From assembly GCA_900544065.1 (NCBI GenBank), contig UQTR01000015.1, positions 1 through 34,105 on the forward strand: a DNA stretch of 34,105 bases, in the 5' to 3' direction. The stretch comes from an uncultured Collinsella sp. Its GTDB lineage: Bacteria; Actinomycetota; Coriobacteriia; Coriobacteriales; Coriobacteriaceae. A program made the position numbers and the translations under genes. Numbering within the stretch: the first letter of the stretch is position 1; each line of letters begins with the position of its first letter. Below, piece by piece: positions 31,175 to 34,105 of the stretch. Below the pieces are notes generated by a model. It did no database searches, had not been told where the DNA came from, and saw only the letters and a program-made list of their open reading frames with translations.

Positions 31175-31597
31175 CTACACCATCACAATCCCGCGTGCCG
31201 CGCTCAGCAGCTCGTAGTCCCTCTGGCTCCACTGGTGCAGATCTGCCGCCTCGATGGCATCTCGGCACAGGTCCAGAAACACCTCGGCGCCCTCGCAGAA
31301 GCACTCGCGGGCAAAGGCGCCGGATCCGTCCGCAACGCATGCACCGTCGGCGAAGAGCTTCCAGCTAGACGGCTCACGCTGGTCGTCTTCAGGCAGCTTG
31401 ATCTGCAATACGTGCGGGTCGCCAGCGGCACAGGGCTCTTCCTCGAGTTTCTGCACCGTAAAGCGCATCTGATGGGCGAGACTGCTCTTGGCAAGCGCCG
31501 AGGCGTAGCCATTTGGCTTATCAAGAAGATGCATGTGATTCGGTTTGACGATCAGGTTGTGGAAGTTGCGCTCATCGCACACGGAGAGATTGTCCAT
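31175..31597 (-). CDS. Hypothetical protein, 140 residues
   Basis: No family is recognised. The start ATG 31597 has a good AAAGGAG site; the longer frame upstream runs through the repeat region and is rejected. The product begins MDNLSVCDERNFHNLIVKPN and is rich in Glu/Asp, with six or so Cys residues scattered (CDE, EPCAAG, GACVADG, ECFCEG, LCRD), no clear CxxC zinc motif and no membrane segment. It is divergent from the DUF4143 ATPase across the 33-bp repeats and could share control with it. Confidence 0.6.
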   Translation of the reverse strand: MDNLSVCDERNFHNLIVKPNHMHLLDKPNGYASALAKSSLAHQMRFTVQKLEEEPCAAGDPHVLQIKLPEDDQREPSSWKLFADGACVADGSGAFARECFCEGAEVFLDLCRDAIEAADLHQWSQRDYELLSAARGIVMV

Positions 31598-31748
31598 ACG
31601 GACTCCTTTCATCGATGTTGGCAGGGCCACCGTGCCTCTTGGCCGGTTGGCGTCGGGATCGTGGAGCCAACTCTCTACCCCGACTCTGGATAAAACGCGC
31701 CCGCTCCTTGCAGGCAAGAGGAAGTCTATTAACGCGCGCGGACAGAAA

Positions 31749-31788
31749 TCAAGCGCCGTCTGCGAAATAACGCGTAGGCGGCGCTTGA
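31749..31788. repeat. Imperfect hairpin upstream of the orphan gene
   Basis: TCAAGCGCC (31749-31757) pairs with GGCGCTTGA (31780-31788), and the inner GTCTGCG/CGCGTAGGC region pairs partly. On the - strand TTTCTG follows. It could attenuate the - strand gene, but the T tract is weak. Confidence 0.45.
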
Positions 31789-31814
31789 TTACGCGGCGAT
31801 TATCCGGCCGTATC

Positions 31815-31924
31815 CGGAAAAGTGTCGAAATCAACCGTATAAAAGTGCGGAAAAGTGTCAAATTCGAGCCGCCCAAATTACGGAAAAGTGTCGAAACAGC
31901 CATCATGCAATTGCGAAAAAGTGT
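31815..31924. repeat. Four iteron-like repeats at exact 33-bp spacing
   Basis: The core CGGAAAAGTGTCRAA starts at 31815, 31848 and 31881, with a degenerate fourth, CGAAAAAGTGT, at 31914. Start-to-start spacing is 33 bp each time while the spacers differ in sequence. All copies have the same orientation. The array ends about 40 bases before the ATPase start and lies between it and the divergent 140-residue gene, so it may be an operator array for one or both. Confidence 0.85.
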
Positions 31925-31963
31925 ATCCTAATGCTAAAACAGCACGTAATAAGGGGTGCGCTC

Positions 31964-33286
31964 ATGCTACAAAGAAAAGCGAAAGCACAGTTTGAATCTT
32001 GGCTTGCCTCGTCGCCCAACAAAGCTCTTTTGGTCAAGGGCGCCCGGCAGGTGGGAAAGTCATATCTGGTCAACGCGTTTGCAAGCGAATCGTTTGAGCA
32101 TGTCGTGACGTTCGACCTCATTGCCGACACCTCCGTGCGCGATTCGTTTTTGGCGGCGAAAAGCGCTGATGACCTGCTTATGCGCATGTCTATTGCTGCG
32201 ACGCAGCCGATGGTTGCGAACGAGACCGTTGTAGTTATCGACGAGGTGCAACGATGCCCCAACGTGGTGACCTTTATCAAATACCTCGTACAGCGCGGCG
32301 ATTTTCGCTACATCCTTACCGGATCGCTCCTTGGCGTTGAGCTCGAGGGTATCGACTCGCTTCCGGTGGGGTATGTCGAGCAGGTGCAGATGTACCCGCT
32401 CGACTTTGAAGAGTTTTGTTGGGCAAATGGCGTTGCTGCCAGCGCATTTGACATGCTCAGGGGCTGCTTAAAGGACGAAAGGGAACTCCCTGGCTATCTG
32501 TATGATCGCCTGCTCGACCTGTTCCATCAGTACGTGGTGGTGGGCGGCATGCCCGATGCGGTTAACTCCTTTTTGGCGACGCGCAACGTCGACGAGGTGC
32601 GAAAGATCCACCGCGATCTTCACGCCCTGTATCACGACGACATTGCAAAGTATGCTCCGCCGGAGCTTCGTTTGGTTATTCGCGATATATACGATTTGAT
32701 TCCCAGCGAGGCCGGCTCCAAGAACAAGCGATTTAAACTGTCGTCGATTGCTGGCGTTAAGCGCTTTTCGCAGGTAACGGACCATTTTCTCTGGTTGTCG
32801 GAGGCGGGCGTCGCGCTTCCTGTATATAACGTAACGGCACCCGTGGCGCCCCTTTTGATGGGGGAGCAACGGAGCCTCTTTAAGCTGTTCTACCTGGATA
32901 CCGGAATGCTCATGTCATCGTATTCAAAGAAGGTTGCGCAGGGCGTTTTTGATGGGGAAGCGGAAGACGCCTTTGGCATGAACATGGGGGCTGCATTTGA
33001 GGACTTTGTTGCTCAAGAGCTCAAAGCGCATGGATTTAGACTGCGTTACTTTACGTCGAAAAAGGTCGGCGAGCTCGATTTTGTTGAGGAGACGCTCGAC
33101 GGGGAAGTGCTTGCCATCGAGGTTAAATCGGGCAAGAGCTTTAAGTCCCACGCGGCGCTCGACAATGCGCTCGCGACGAAAGGTTACGGCATCGATCGCG
33201 CTCTGGTGCTTGCGGAATGTAACCTGCATCGCGACGGGGACGTGCTGTATCTGCCCATCTTTATGGCGGGCCTCTTGGAGCCGTAA
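31964..33286 (+). CDS. AAA ATPase with DUF4143 C-terminal domain
   Basis: The 440-residue protein has Walker A GARQVGKS (residues 26-33), Walker B TVVVIDEVQRCPNVVTFIKY, and sensor RYILTGSLLGVEL. The C-terminal DUF4143 domain includes LFKLFYLDTGMLMS, GAAFEDFVAQELKAHG and the D...ExK stretch GELDFVEE...AIEVKSGKSFKSH typical of a PD-(D/E)xK-like fold. These ATPases are common and patchy in anaerobes; the molecular role is unknown. ATG 31964 was chosen because AAGGGG (31951-31956) is seven bases upstream; the in-frame ATG at 31931 lacks a site. It is unrelated in detail to the DUF234 ATPase 6 kb upstream, yet both have unusual repeated DNA directly in front. Confidence 0.88.
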   Translation: MLQRKAKAQFESWLASSPNKALLVKGARQVGKSYLVNAFASESFEHVVTFDLIADTSVRDSFLAAKSADDLLMRMSIAATQPMVANETVVVIDEVQRCPNVVTFIKYLVQRGDFRYILTGSLLGVELEGIDSLPVGYVEQVQMYPLDFEEFCWANGVAASAFDMLRGCLKDERELPGYLYDRLLDLFHQYVVVGGMPDAVNSFLATRNVDEVRKIHRDLHALYHDDIAKYAPPELRLVIRDIYDLIPSEAGSKNKRFKLSSIAGVKRFSQVTDHFLWLSEAGVALPVYNVTAPVAPLLMGEQRSLFKLFYLDTGMLMSSYSKKVAQGVFDGEAEDAFGMNMGAAFEDFVAQELKAHGFRLRYFTSKKVGELDFVEETLDGEVLAIEVKSGKSFKSHAALDNALATKGYGIDRALVLAECNLHRDGDVLYLPIFMAGLLEP

Positions 33287-33322
33287 CGCGTTGCTGACTT
33301 TTTCAGCCGCCCTGCGCCGTCG

Positions 33323-34105
33323 CTACTCGTCGTCTCCGTCGTTGGGGTCGCCCTTGAGGGTGTTAATGTCCAGATGCTCGTTGTCGTTCTCTTGTTGCTG
33401 CGTTGCCGATTCGGATGCGGTGGGACCACGGAACAGCTGGAATCCCTCAAACGCGATAACGCCGAGCAGTGCCACAACAATGACAATAAAGGCAATCTTG
33501 ACTGCCTGCGGAAAATCTGAAAAGCGCGGGGACTTCTCCTCGGTGTAGTAATCGGAAAAGCGCCCTTCTGCCGCGCTTTTGGTGTATGCCGGCGCGGACG
33601 CGGCCTCCGTTTGAACATCCGATTCGTAAACGGGTGCAGACGGAGCGGCGAACGGATCGTTAACGTAATCGCTCGACGTCGCGCCATAGTTCTCGGTTTC
33701 GATGCGGGCGGCATCGGAGTATTCATTGGAATAATCGGTATATGTCGCATCGCCGCCGTATCCCATGGTGCTCGTATCAGCAGCAAAAAGCGGGTTTACC
33801 GGGCCATCGAGTGCAGGCATGCCGGTAGAGGTCTCGTCCAGATCGGCCGCTGCCCACGAGTCGTAGGCGACCTGATGGCCTGCGGGGTCGTCGAGCCTCA
33901 TGACGGGCGGCTTGCGTGTCGCAGGAACGGGCAGTTGTTGGGCGCTGTACATAACGGTGCTGTCGGCCGATTTGCCCTGCGCCGCCGCGGCGAGAAACGC
34001 CGCCGTCTCGGACGGGTCGCTTGCGGGGCGGGGGGCGGGCATGGTTGCCGGAGCAGGTGCGGGGATCGGTGCAGGCGCAGGTGCCGAAACAGGCGATTGC
34101 ACAGG
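33323..34105 (-). CDS. Pro/Ala-rich single-pass membrane protein (5' partial)
   Basis: The frame is open to the window end, so the true start may lie outside; a GTG at 34102 is possible. The visible 260 residues open with a Pro/Ala-repeat region (SAPAPAPIPAPAPATMPAPR). A long polar, Tyr/Asp/Ser-rich region follows, then one membrane helix (KIAFIVIVVALLGVIAFEGF) and an acidic tail of about 40 residues ending DPNDGDDE. The order suggests a cytoplasmic N-terminal linker and a short external tail, or the reverse. Similar layouts occur in actinobacterial membrane proteins with an N-terminal zinc ribbon or FHA domain, which would be upstream here. No function can be assigned. Confidence 0.7.
   Translation of the reverse strand, partial: PVQSPVSAPAPAPIPAPAPATMPAPRPASDPSETAAFLAAAAQGKSADSTVMYSAQQLPVPATRKPPVMRLDDPAGHQVAYDSWAAADLDETSTGMPALDGPVNPLFAADTSTMGYGGDATYTDYSNEYSDAARIETENYGATSSDYVNDPFAAPSAPVYESDVQTEAASAPAYTKSAAEGRFSDYYTEEKSPRFSDFPQAVKIAFIVIVVALLGVIAFEGFQLFRGPTASESATQQQENDNEHLDINTLKGDPNDGDDE

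Noticed and set aside
31815..31924. 33-bp-period array considered as CRISPR
   Set aside because: The conserved part is only 15 bp with 18-bp spacers, copies are few, and there are no cas genes.

Overview
The window looks like chromosomal DNA of a high-GC gut anaerobe, most likely a Coriobacteriia member close to Collinsella. I infer this from the GC-rich codon use, the mannose-class PTS with a LevR-type regulator, the selenium-dependent xanthine dehydrogenase cluster, and short hairpin repeats of the kind I associate with these genomes. Species was not tested.

Region 1 (1-6550, all + strand) is a sugar locus. It holds the C-terminal part of a LevR-type PRD/EIIA/EIIB regulator, then mannose-family PTS IIB, IIC, IID and IIA, a cytoplasmic GH172 (DUF2961) glycosidase and a ROK fructokinase, ending at a 21-bp-stem terminator. 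The set reads as uptake of a fructose-containing oligosaccharide by PTS, cleavage by GH172, and phosphorylation of the freed fructose. Region 2 (6551-7192) is a scar: a DegV C-terminal fragment abuts the first 20 codons and leader hairpins of an IS200-type transposase, followed by a 27-bp tandem repeat. Region 3 (7193-9281) is a Gfo/Idh/MocA oxidoreductase with a DeoR regulator. The gap after it (9282-9711) is packed with regularly spaced inverted repeats. Region 4 (9712-12882, - strand) is an RlhA-like U32 protein followed by an RluA-type pseudouridine synthase.

Region 5 (13039-24156) is a purine/selenium cluster: ridA, a divergent YheO/DauR-like regulator, an NCS2 purine permease behind a Fur-box-like sequence, ssnA, ygfK, a four-cluster ferredoxin, and a selenium-dependent molybdenum hydroxylase (XdhD type) with a strong terminator. 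No xanthine dehydrogenase FAD subunit is present, so YgfK and the ferredoxin are the natural electron partners.

Region 6 (24157-33286) is an accessory, defence-like island. Two arrays of the same 61-62 bp repeat flank a broken DUF559/AbiEi-like gene, a perfect 56-bp palindrome and an AAA+ ATPase of the DUF234 type. Next comes a candidate SOS-controlled type I toxin-antitoxin locus: a 41-residue membrane peptide with a sequestered ribosome site, a LexA-like box over its promoter, and a convergent small RNA overlapping its 3' end. A DEDDh exonuclease lies divergently on the other side of that box. An HsdR remnant, a 787-residue unrecognised protein with a paired His/Asp motif and a glycine-rich hydrophobic segment, an orphan 140-residue gene, and a second ATPase (DUF4143 type) preceded by four repeats spaced exactly 33 bp complete the island. 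The window ends inside a Pro/Ala-rich single-pass membrane protein gene on the - strand.
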